Origin: Thalassococcus_A lentus
GTDB lineage: Bacteria; Pseudomonadota; Alphaproteobacteria; Rhodobacterales; Rhodobacteraceae
Reading direction: 5' to 3'
Length of the DNA stretch: 64,000 bases
Assembly: GCF_028023555.1 (NCBI RefSeq)
Contig: NZ_JAQIOY010000003.1
Coordinates: forward strand, 372,001 to 436,000
In this document: positions 33,943-40,944 of the stretch, piece by piece
Numbering within the stretch: position 1 is the first letter of the stretch
Layout: each line of letters opens with the position of its first letter
Notes under the pieces: generated by a model
Seen by the model: the letters and a program-made list of their open reading frames with translations, nothing else
Databases searched by the model: none
What the model was told of the DNA's origin: nothing
Made by a program: the position numbers and the translations under genes

Positions 33943-35006
33943 CTCAGCACCAGCCGATCACTTAGAGGCACGCATTGGCAGGACAGCACATAACCCGCGC
34001 GCACTTCGTAGTCCTCAAGCGCGTGGTTCACTTCCATCTCGAACTCGCCTTCCAGAACCTTGGCCTTGCAGGTTGAACAAACACCGCCCTTGCAGGCGTA
34101 AGGCGCGTCCATGTCCTGCGCCAGCGCAGCGTCCAGAACCGCCGTGCCGTCACGCGGCATGGTGAAATTCCGTGTGGCCCCATCCAGCGTCACGGAAACC
34201 GAACAACCCTGCGCCGCCGTTGCGCCGCCTGCTGCACTGGCCTTGCGCTTGGCCCGTCCCGGCTGGCCCGAGGCAAAAAGTTCAAACTTGATCTGATCGT
34301 CCGTCAGTCCGTTTTGGCGCAGACTGTCGGCGATGGTCAGCATCATAGGCTCAGGCCCGCAGATAAACGCCGTGTCCACAGACCCGGCATCGATCCAGAC
34401 TCGGAACAGCATATCCATCTTGGCAGCATCAATCCGGCCCGTGAACAAATCGATTTCCTGCGCTTCGGTTTCCAGAATGTGGATGACCGACAAGCGGCCC
34501 AGATGGATGTTTTTGAGGTCCTCCAGTTCTTCTCGGAACATGATCGATGACAACTGGCGGTTTGCATAGATCAGGGTAAAGCGGCTGAGCGGTTCGCGCG
34601 CGAGAACGGTCTTGATGATCGAAAGGACCGGCGTGATGCCCGAACCACCCGCAAAGCCCAGATAGTGCTTGGCTTTGTCCGGTTCGATCGGCGTGTGGAA
34701 ATTGCCCATGGGCGGCATCGCTTCGAGCGTGTCCCCCACCTTCAGCTCGGAATTGACCCAACTGGAGAAGGCGCCCCCATCGACCCGCTTGACCCCGACC
34801 CGCAACAGCCCTTCGTCCAGTCCGGCACAAACGGAATAAGACCGGCGCAATTCCACACCATCGAAATCGCGTCGAAACGTCAGATACTGCCCCTGCACAA
34901 ATGCAAAGGCACCGGCATCTTGTGGCTGCGGGGCAAGCGTCACTGCAACGGCGTCGCGTGTTTCGCGCTGGATGTCCGTAACGGTCAAAGGGTGAAAACG
35001 AGGCAT
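33930..35006 (-). CDS. paaE: Phenylacetyl-CoA epoxidase reductase subunit
   Basis: PaaE passes electrons from NADPH through FAD and a 2Fe-2S centre to the di-iron PaaA. The 358-residue protein is a fusion of a ferredoxin-NADP reductase (RRSYSVCAG FAD motif near residue 52, GFAGGSGITPVLS near residue 115) and a plant-type ferredoxin at the C-terminus. Cluster cysteines are about 305, 310, 313 and 343 (C-x4-C-x2-C-x29-C). The start at 35006 yields the standard MPRFHPLTV N-terminus. It is last in paaABCDE, 22 bases after paaD. Confidence 0.95.
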   Translation of the reverse strand: MPRFHPLTVTDIQRETRDAVAVTLAPQPQDAGAFAFVQGQYLTFRRDFDGVELRRSYSVCAGLDEGLLRVGVKRVDGGAFSSWVNSELKVGDTLEAMPPMGNFHTPIEPDKAKHYLGFAGGSGITPVLSIIKTVLAREPLSRFTLIYANRQLSSIMFREELEDLKNIHLGRLSVIHILETEAQEIDLFTGRIDAAKMDMLFRVWIDAGSVDTAFICGPEPMMLTIADSLRQNGLTDDQIKFELFASGQPGRAKRKASAAGGATAAQGCSVSVTLDGATRNFTMPRDGTAVLDAALAQDMDAPYACKGGVCSTCKAKVLEGEFEMEVNHALEDYEVRAGYVLSCQCVPLSDRLVLSYDE

Positions 35007-35028
35007 TGATTTTCTCCGGGCGGAGCCG

Positions 35029-35556
35029 TCAAAGGCATTTGAAATAGTCGAATGGCTCAAGGCAGGCTTGGCATTGGTAGGCCGCCTTGCACGGGGTCGA
35101 TCCGAACTGGCTGACACGCCGGGTGTCGCCCGATCCGCAACGCGGGCATTCAATGACGAGATTGCCGCCCCCACCCATACGCGCAGCGCGCGCGGCGGCC
35201 AGACCGCCCGATGCGGTGCCATCCACCGGCGGCGCAATACCGTAGTCGCGCAACTTATCCCGCGCGCCCTGGGTGATCCAATCCGTGGTCCACGGCGGCG
35301 ACAAACGCGTTTCGATGCGCAAATCGCTTATGCCCATATCGCGCAGCTTGGTTTCGATCTGAAGGGCGATGACTGCGGTGGCAGGGCAACCGGAGTAGGT
35401 CGGCGTCACAGCCACGACCAGTGTTGCATCCTCCCACCACACTTCGCGCACGATACCGAGTTCCGTCACCGATACCACTGGGATCTCGGGGTCAGGCACG
35501 TCATCCAGCCAGCCCATGATACGGGCCGTATCGGGCAAGACGCTACCAGTCTGCAT
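35029..35556 (-). CDS. paaD: Phenylacetyl-CoA epoxidase-associated protein PaaD
   Basis: PaaD is a DUF59/MIP18-type protein needed for maturation of the epoxidase, probably by helping iron-sulfur assembly. In the 175-residue protein the DUF59 domain spans about residues 10-90 with DPEIPVVSVTELGI and TPTYSGCPAT. A C-terminal zinc-ribbon-like part has four CxxC-type cysteines (CPRCGSGDTRRVSQ, then YQCQACLEPF). The start at 35556 overlaps paaC by 14 bases; the longer frame is antisense-like sequence within paaC. Confidence 0.92.
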   Translation of the reverse strand: MQTGSVLPDTARIMGWLDDVPDPEIPVVSVTELGIVREVWWEDATLVVAVTPTYSGCPATAVIALQIETKLRDMGISDLRIETRLSPPWTTDWITQGARDKLRDYGIAPPVDGTASGGLAAARAARMGGGGNLVIECPRCGSGDTRRVSQFGSTPCKAAYQCQACLEPFDYFKCL

Positions 35557-36331
35557 CCGGATATGCCCTTTGCAAAAACTGCATTTCGGCCAGCAGAAAA
35601 CCCAAGTGTTCTGTATGACGCCCAACCTTGCCGCCCAGATGGACATCCAGCCGTCCCTCGGGGGCTTTCAGCGTTGCTTCGGTAAGGATGTCCTGAACGG
35701 TCGCCAACCAGCCTTCACGCAGCCTGTCAGGATGCGGGGCCAATCCCGCGTCAGCCAAAGTTTCATCAACCGCATCAGACCAGAACATTTCACCGCAATA
35801 GGGCCACAGATGCTCAAGCGCCGCCTGCATTCGGTCATGGCTTTGCTGGGTGCCATCACCCAGCCGCACAACCAGATCAGACGAACGTTCCAAATGGTAC
35901 GTCACTTCCTTGAGCGCCTTTGCGGCGATTTCAGCGATCCGCGGATCTTTGCTTTGCGTCAATCCTTCGATCAATGCCTGATGGAACACATCGAACAGGA
36001 AAAGACGCATAACCGTGATGGCCATGTCATCGTTGGGCAATTCAACAAGCTTGAGGTTGCGATAATGCATCGCATCCCGCCGATAGACCAAGGCATCTGC
36101 ATCCCTGCCCTTGCCTTCGATCTGCCCTGCCAGTCCAAGCCACATCTGCGTGTGGCCAATCAGGTCAAGCGCCGTGTTGGCCAGTGCAATATCTTCTTCC
36201 AGCACAGGCGCGTGCCCGCACCATTCAGATACACGGTGGCCGAGGATCAGGCTTGTATCCCCGATGCGAAGCAACCATTGCACCAGCGCCTCATCCAAAG
36301 CGGACGCGGTCACGTCTGCCGTTTGCGTCAT
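35543..36331 (-). CDS. paaC: Phenylacetyl-CoA epoxidase subunit PaaC
   Basis: PaaC is the non-catalytic ferritin-like partner that stabilises PaaA. The 262-residue all-helical protein has WLLRIGDTSLILGHRVSEWCGHAP at the start, followed by EEDIALANTALDLIGHTQMWL, the typical PaaC pattern. Start ATG 36331 overlaps the paaB stop as TGATG; a GTG one codon earlier is a less likely alternative. Confidence 0.94.
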   Translation of the reverse strand: MTQTADVTASALDEALVQWLLRIGDTSLILGHRVSEWCGHAPVLEEDIALANTALDLIGHTQMWLGLAGQIEGKGRDADALVYRRDAMHYRNLKLVELPNDDMAITVMRLFLFDVFHQALIEGLTQSKDPRIAEIAAKALKEVTYHLERSSDLVVRLGDGTQQSHDRMQAALEHLWPYCGEMFWSDAVDETLADAGLAPHPDRLREGWLATVQDILTEATLKAPEGRLDVHLGGKVGRHTEHLGFLLAEMQFLQRAYPDADW

Positions 36332-36615
36332 CACATATGCCCCACGTCGTCAGGGATGTCGTAAAAAGTGGGGTGCCGGTAGACCTTGCTGTCGGCCGGA
36401 TCGAACAAAGGCCCCTTTTCTGACGGGCTGGACGCCGCAATATCCGTGCTGCGCACTGCCCAAATCGACACACCCTCTTTGCGGCGCGTATAGACGTCGC
36501 GGGCATTGCGAATGGCCATTTCCGCGTCAGGCGCATGCAAGCTGCCGACATGGCGGTGGCTCATCCCGTGCTGTCCGCGGATGAATATTTCCCAAAGCGG
36601 CCATTCCTGACTCAT
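36331..36615 (-). CDS. paaB: Phenylacetyl-CoA epoxidase subunit PaaB
   Basis: PaaB is a small subunit that bridges PaaAC heterodimers in the epoxidase. The 94-residue protein has the recognisable WEIFIRGQHGMSHRHVGSLHA N-terminal half and a C-terminal VYRHPTFYDIPDDVGHM. It is the usual length. It overlaps paaC by one base and is separated from paaA by 78 bases, which contain a TTGGCTG/CAGCCAA inverted repeat (36649-36655, 36681-36687) that might modulate expression between paaA and paaB. Confidence 0.94.
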   Translation of the reverse strand: MSQEWPLWEIFIRGQHGMSHRHVGSLHAPDAEMAIRNARDVYTRRKEGVSIWAVRSTDIAASSPSEKGPLFDPADSKVYRHPTFYDIPDDVGHM

Positions 36616-36693
36616 GCGATATCTCCTGTGCGGGGTGGCAAACGGCTATTGGCTGCTACCGGCCCAAAGACGCCAATTAACAGCCAAATTGCC

Positions 36694-37680
36694 TTACTCA
36701 GCGGCCATTCTGCGCGCTTGCTGCTTGTCGGCATAGGCGCTCAGACCATCGCGGAACCACGCGCCATCATCCCAGGCCTTTTGACGCGCCCCGATGCGTT
36801 CTGCATTACACGGGCCATTGCCCTTGAGCACTTCGAAAAACTCGTTCCAATCGGGTTCGGCAAAATCGTACCCGCCCTTTTCCTCGTTCCAGCAAAGCGT
36901 TTCGTCCGGAACGGTCAGCCCAAGAAACTCGGCCTGAGGAACGGTTTGATCGACGAACTTCTGACGCAGCTCATCGTTGGTGTTGATCTTGATTTTCCAA
37001 GCCATGTTCTGCGCCGAATGCACGGATTCCTTGTCAGACGGGCCAAACATCATCAACGACGGATACCAGAACCGGTTGAGCGCATCCTGTGCCATCTCAC
37101 GCTGCGCATCCGTGCCGCGCGCCATCTTCATCATGATGTGATAGCCTTGGCGCTGGTGAAAGCTTTCTTCCTTGCAAATCCGCACCATAGCACGCGCATA
37201 GGGTCCGTATGACGTACGCTGCAAGGGCACCTGATTCATGATCGCAGCGCCATCGACCAGCCAGCCGATTGCACCGATGTCGGCCCATGTCAGCGTGGGA
37301 TAGTTGAAGATCGAGCTGTATTTCATACGCCCGTCCAACAGTTTTTGCGTCATCTCATCACGGCTTTCGCCGAGCGTTTCAGCAGCCGAATAGAGATAGA
37401 GCCCATGCCCCGCCTCGTCCTGAACCTTGGCCAGCAAGATGGCTTTGCGCTCCAGCGTCGGGGCGCGTGTGATCCAGTTGCCCTCGGGCAGCTGACCCAC
37501 GATTTCGGAGTGGGCGTGTTGTCCAATCTGCCGGATCAGCGTTTTGCGATAGCCCTCTGGCATCCAGTCGCGCGGCTCGATCCGCTCTCCTGCATCGATA
37601 CGATCCTGAAAAGCCTGCTCCTCGGGGCTAAGGGCCTCACCGGGGCGCTTTCCTTCGGATTTCACCATCTGTGCATACAT
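36694..37680 (-). CDS. paaA: Phenylacetyl-CoA epoxidase catalytic subunit PaaA
   Basis: PaaA is the di-iron oxygenase that forms the ring 1,2-epoxide of phenylacetyl-CoA. The 328-residue ferritin-like protein has a first iron-binding half ERKAILLAKVQDEAGHGLYLY near residue 95 (Glu and DExxH). A second Glu/ExxH set appears in RICKEESFHQRQGYH near residue 185. GGGGAGG precedes ATG 37680; starts further up are possible but give a non-standard N-terminus. It is first of paaABCDE and follows the PaaX-type regulator on the same strand. Confidence 0.96.
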   Translation of the reverse strand: MYAQMVKSEGKRPGEALSPEEQAFQDRIDAGERIEPRDWMPEGYRKTLIRQIGQHAHSEIVGQLPEGNWITRAPTLERKAILLAKVQDEAGHGLYLYSAAETLGESRDEMTQKLLDGRMKYSSIFNYPTLTWADIGAIGWLVDGAAIMNQVPLQRTSYGPYARAMVRICKEESFHQRQGYHIMMKMARGTDAQREMAQDALNRFWYPSLMMFGPSDKESVHSAQNMAWKIKINTNDELRQKFVDQTVPQAEFLGLTVPDETLCWNEEKGGYDFAEPDWNEFFEVLKGNGPCNAERIGARQKAWDDGAWFRDGLSAYADKQQARRMAAE

Positions 37681-37727
37681 CGCAGCCTCCCCTGCGTTGA
37701 CATATTGCGACACCATAGACGACAAAA

Positions 37728-37765
37728 CATCACGCGAAAAGACAAAAAATCTAAACCACGTGATG
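37728..37765 (-). promoter_or_regulatory. Inverted repeat upstream of paaA (putative PaaX operator)
   Basis: CATCACG (37728-37734) and CGTGATG (37759-37765) form a perfect 7-base inverted repeat with a 24-base A/T-rich spacer, in the 87-base gap between paaX and paaA. This is where a PaaX-repressed promoter for paaABCDE would be expected. Known PaaX boxes in other bacteria have a different consensus, so the assignment rests on position and symmetry. Confidence 0.4.
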
Positions 37766-37767
37766 CT

Positions 37768-38667
37768 TCAGGCTGTTGCCGTTTTGCTCAGTGATTTGAG
37801 TCTGGCTTTTGTTTGGTCGGTTTCTGCCATCAGAACACCGCGTGCATCAGCAAAGCTGCGGGCGATTTGTGCATCTGACTGCGGCGCAAGCTGCAGATAA
37901 AGCCGCGCAAACAAGCGGGCAGCGTCCTGCCCGGGCCAATCAGAGGGCAGCGCGTCGATTGGAAGCCTCGGATCTGACAGAACGGCTTGGCGGTATTGAT
38001 GAATCGCCTGCAACCGCAGAGCCAGCGCCAATTGCCCCGGCAATTCCGCCACTGTGTCGGACAATACGTCAAAACGTTCGATAAACGCCCGATAAGCCTT
38101 GGCCGCTTCGGAAACAGGCCAACTGTCTGCCGCAAACGCACGCAAGTCCTGCAAGCCGCTGTAGGTATCGGCCCGCATCAAGGCCCCTTCCGGGCGGTCA
38201 ATATCGGCCCTCGCCGGCGCGATGGCGGCCTGCGATCCAAGCCGCGCCCAGCCCGCGCTGTCCGGACGATGCCCAATGGCCACATACCAACCTTGTGGCG
38301 CGCTTGGCGGATCATAGAACAGCTGGCCAACGCGGGCGAAATCGCGCGATGAAGCCTCGGTCAATCGATAGTAACTTTTGCGGCCAATGCGGTCGCCTTC
38401 CAGCTGCCCGCCCCCAACCAGCCGGGACACGGCGGTTCGCACAAGGCTTTCGGAGATTCCGTGCACCGCACAGACCGAAATCAACGTCCCCATCCACAAT
38501 GTGCCGCCACGCGGGGCCACCACATCGCCATAGATAGTCACAATGAAACGGGTGGCGCGGGGCGCAGGATGGTCCAACACCTTGGCGACTTTTGCTGGCT
38601 GCTCTTGCGGCAGCTCAAGCGGGTCCAGCTTGAATGTACCCCGGCTCAACTTCGTCCACTTTCCCAA
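37768..38667 (-). CDS. paaX: PaaX family transcriptional regulator
   Basis: PaaX is a phenylacetyl-CoA-responsive repressor of the paa genes. The protein (up to 299 residues) has a winged-helix N-terminal domain (about 35-110, with ISESLVRTAVSRLVGGGQLEG as recognition region) and a PaaX-like C-terminal domain with PSAPQGWYVAIG and a CRISPR-Cas2-like fold. No in-frame ATG occurs before the winged helix. The start must therefore be TTG (38667 or 38649) or GTG (38580), and the 5' end given is the longest option. It lies immediately upstream of paaA. Confidence 0.85.
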   Translation of the reverse strand: MGKWTKLSRGTFKLDPLELPQEQPAKVAKVLDHPAPRATRFIVTIYGDVVAPRGGTLWMGTLISVCAVHGISESLVRTAVSRLVGGGQLEGDRIGRKSYYRLTEASSRDFARVGQLFYDPPSAPQGWYVAIGHRPDSAGWARLGSQAAIAPARADIDRPEGALMRADTYSGLQDLRAFAADSWPVSEAAKAYRAFIERFDVLSDTVAELPGQLALALRLQAIHQYRQAVLSDPRLPIDALPSDWPGQDAARLFARLYLQLAPQSDAQIARSFADARGVLMAETDQTKARLKSLSKTATA

Positions 38668-38794
38668 TTATCTTGGACGGGCAACGATAGCCTGTCCCGC
38701 AAACTCTATCGACACAGAGGCAATTGGGCCAGCCCCTCTGTATCGCGAGTGCTCAGGGCCACGCACCCACGGCCCTGAACGGATTTCAATGATC

Positions 38795-39730
38795 TCAAGA
38801 GGCTTTCTTGATCGCCAGATATTCGATCGTGTAGCCGCGCACATAATTCATCGACAAATAACCATGGCCCCGAGGCGCGCCATGACGGCCCCAACGGGTG
38901 CCCCAGCTGTTGCGGAAGGTGAACCATCCCCCACCGATTTCCTCGGGTCCTGGAACAAAGCCCGTCAGACACACCGCATGGGCCGAGACCCGCCGTTCAT
39001 CCAATGTCTCCCCAAATTCATGGATCATCGAATAGGGGCCGGGAACGCGGCCAGCATTGAAAGCGCCGGGATAGCGCCAATTGGTTCGACCCGGGCTGTC
39101 CATCTTCAGAACAGGCAAGGCGATTGCAACCGGCAGGCCATCATCAGCCAGCAGTTTGTAGATCCAGTCCCCGACTTCTTCGGGCGGCTGAATATCCGAG
39201 CCATAGTTCGCATGCCCTGCACAAAGGAACTTGTGGTTGCGCGCATCGGCCAGTGCATCCGCATCCGGCTCAAGCGCAAAGGCCCCTGCAGGCAGGTCAC
39301 TCAGTTCATCGGCATAGGGCAGATGGGCTTCATGACACAGACCGCTGATTTGCAACGGCTCGATCGCGTGTTCCAGAAAACAGGCACCCAGATCATAGTC
39401 GATGACTGAATCGGCCTGATCCGCGGCGGCTTTGCGCATGAAGTGGTACAGAAATTCCGGTGATAGCTTTGGCGGTGTCTCACCACTTTGCGACATCAGA
39501 ATTTCAGCGCAGTGCGCCACCGCAAAGGCCGTACAGGTGCCCCGGATACCCTGCGACGGAGCGTGCCAAGTGTCCGGCGCATCGCGCAGAACGCTGCACG
39601 CCGCCATCTGCGAGACCGGCCGCGCCTGCACCTCATCAGGATAACTGTGAGAGGCGCATAGCTTTGCCACCGAAGGCGGCACGGCATAGCCCGAAAAATC
39701 GAGCGTTTGAGATAAAAATGCACTCAACAT
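38795..39730 (-). CDS. Papain-like (C1 family) cysteine peptidase
   Basis: This 311-residue protein carries all papain-type active-site elements. The oxyanion Gln60 and nucleophile Cys66 are in SQGIRGTCTAFAVAHC, the catalytic His251 in SAHAVCLTGF, and Asn274 in FRNSWGTRWG. There is no clear signal peptide and only a short N-terminal extension, so it seems to be a cytoplasmic peptidase or transpeptidase without the usual large propeptide. Its ATG overlaps the stop of the haloperoxidase-like gene as TGATG, so the two are translationally coupled. Its substrate is unknown; the coupled protein is an obvious candidate. Confidence 0.85.
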   Translation of the reverse strand: MLSAFLSQTLDFSGYAVPPSVAKLCASHSYPDEVQARPVSQMAACSVLRDAPDTWHAPSQGIRGTCTAFAVAHCAEILMSQSGETPPKLSPEFLYHFMRKAAADQADSVIDYDLGACFLEHAIEPLQISGLCHEAHLPYADELSDLPAGAFALEPDADALADARNHKFLCAGHANYGSDIQPPEEVGDWIYKLLADDGLPVAIALPVLKMDSPGRTNWRYPGAFNAGRVPGPYSMIHEFGETLDERRVSAHAVCLTGFVPGPEEIGGGWFTFRNSWGTRWGRHGAPRGHGYLSMNYVRGYTIEYLAIKKAS

Positions 39731-40857
39731 CAGCCTACAAGCCCCGGATCATCACTGGTGTCAGGCTCGGGCCCAACGGGCGGCGAAGGCTGCAGTGCGT
39801 TGATCACTCGCTGCGCAATGTAGTCGGCATAGCTCGGCGCGCCCTCCATCTCTGAGGGGTTCTCGGGCATGACCGAAATGGTCTGCCCTGCCGAAGCGTC
39901 CGGTGTCGGCCACTCGGCCACGGCCTGTGTGACCAGCGCGTCCATCTGCGCTTTCAGCTCGGCGTTGAACAAAGCAAAGGTCGCTTCGGCCAATCGCTGC
40001 CCGGCCACGGAGTCGCTGTGATAATGGACACCCGCGATCTCGCGGTTGCGTGCGATGCGATTGGCCATCGCCAGACTATAGGCGCTCATGGGGTGCGCCT
40101 GCCCGCCTGCGGCCTGTGTCCACACGCGATCCAACATCAAATGCACCAGATGACATTGCGTTGCATGGGCACTGGGATAGGACGAATGGCCCGGTGTCGG
40201 AATTTCGGGCATCAAGGCCGGGCAGACTTGCACCGGACGCGCCCGATTGTGAATCTGCTTGTTATACTGCGCCACCATGCTTGCCAGAAGCATCGACAAT
40301 GTAATCAGCGTGCGGGTCGCAGGTCGGTTGCTGGCCCCCATCATCAACATGTTCGACCAATAGGCTTCGGACAGTTTGATCTGCGCGCGAATCTCGCTGC
40401 CCCGGCCGGGCCGCTCTTCATTGCGCATCCGGATCAACTCAGCCACTTCTTGGCGGAGCGCCTCGGCCGCCTGCGGATCGGTCGCAGAATTCTCATCCGG
40501 CGGAGGTGAGACGACAAGCTTGGTTTCCCAATCGGTCTTGGAGAAAACCCGCAACATTTCCTTGATGCCATAGATCGGCGCCCAGGCTTCCGCCGGGAAC
40601 TTGAGCCCGGTCATGATCTGGAAGCCGCGTTCATCCACGCTGGCCAATGGATCGGAAAACGGAACACGGCGTGATGCCCCGGCCATCCGGTAGGGCGATA
40701 CCGCCCCGTCTACAGCGCCATCAACCGCCCCATCCACAGCGCCATCGACCGCTCCGTCCACTGCTCCATCGACTGCTCCGTCGACCGCGCCATCAACAGC
40801 GCCGTCCACCGCTCCATCCACGGCGCCATCTCGTGCGCCCACGGTAATTCTTGGCAT
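39730..40857 (-). CDS. Vanadium-dependent haloperoxidase / PAP2-fold protein with N-terminal DGAV repeats
   Basis: This 375-residue protein has the complete phosphate/vanadate-binding set of the PAP2-haloperoxidase fold: K200-x6-R207-P208 (KQIHNRARP), PSAH at 228-231 and R272-x5-H278-x3-D282 (REIAGVHYHSD). The IPTPGHSSYPSAHATQ context resembles bacterial vanadium haloperoxidases more than lipid phosphatases, and no transmembrane segments are present. Residues 10-53 are eleven perfect DGAV repeats, which add eleven acidic charges and are not part of the fold. No signal peptide is visible. GGGAGG precedes the ATG. Halogenation, phosphatase or another activity cannot be decided from sequence. 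Confidence 0.82.
   Translation of the reverse strand: MPRITVGARDGAVDGAVDGAVDGAVDGAVDGAVDGAVDGAVDGAVDGAVDGAVSPYRMAGASRRVPFSDPLASVDERGFQIMTGLKFPAEAWAPIYGIKEMLRVFSKTDWETKLVVSPPPDENSATDPQAAEALRQEVAELIRMRNEERPGRGSEIRAQIKLSEAYWSNMLMMGASNRPATRTLITLSMLLASMVAQYNKQIHNRARPVQVCPALMPEIPTPGHSSYPSAHATQCHLVHLMLDRVWTQAAGGQAHPMSAYSLAMANRIARNREIAGVHYHSDSVAGQRLAEATFALFNAELKAQMDALVTQAVAEWPTPDASAGQTISVMPENPSEMEGAPSYADYIAQRVINALQPSPPVGPEPDTSDDPGLVG
40699..40830 (-). repeat. Eleven 12-base tandem repeats encoding (DGAV)11
   Basis: Eleven consecutive 12-base units each encode Asp-Gly-Ala-Val. No two units are identical at the DNA level, yet every difference falls in a third codon position, so the peptide repeat is perfect. 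This is not the pattern of recent slippage. It suggests selection to keep the protein repeat. It is not a CRISPR array because there are no spacers. Confidence 0.97.
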
Positions 40858-40907
40858 TAATGCCTCCCTTAAAAAATCACTTGCTCTATTAATGAACTGT
40901 TTAGATA

Positions 40908-40942
40908 TTGCCGCGTCAATCCAGCGTGAAACTTCGCGGCAA
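40908..40942 (-). promoter_or_regulatory. Inverted repeat between regulator and haloperoxidase genes
   Basis: TTGCCGCG (40908-40915) and CGCGGCAA (40935-40942) are perfect 8-base arms with a 19-base spacer, just after the regulator stop codon and 51 bases before the haloperoxidase ATG. The rest of the gap is A/T-rich. It may be an operator for the upstream regulator or an RNA hairpin that adjusts expression within the operon. No T tract follows, so it is not a classical terminator. Confidence 0.4.
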
Positions 40943-40944
40943 GA

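Noticed and set aside
38667..38794. Additional small gene between paaX and the peptidase gene
   Set aside because: The roughly 130-base gap has no ORF with a start and ribosome site; nothing else was recognised there.
40699..40830. CRISPR-like array
   Set aside because: The units are 12 bases with no spacers and lie in frame within a coding sequence; they are a coding tandem repeat.
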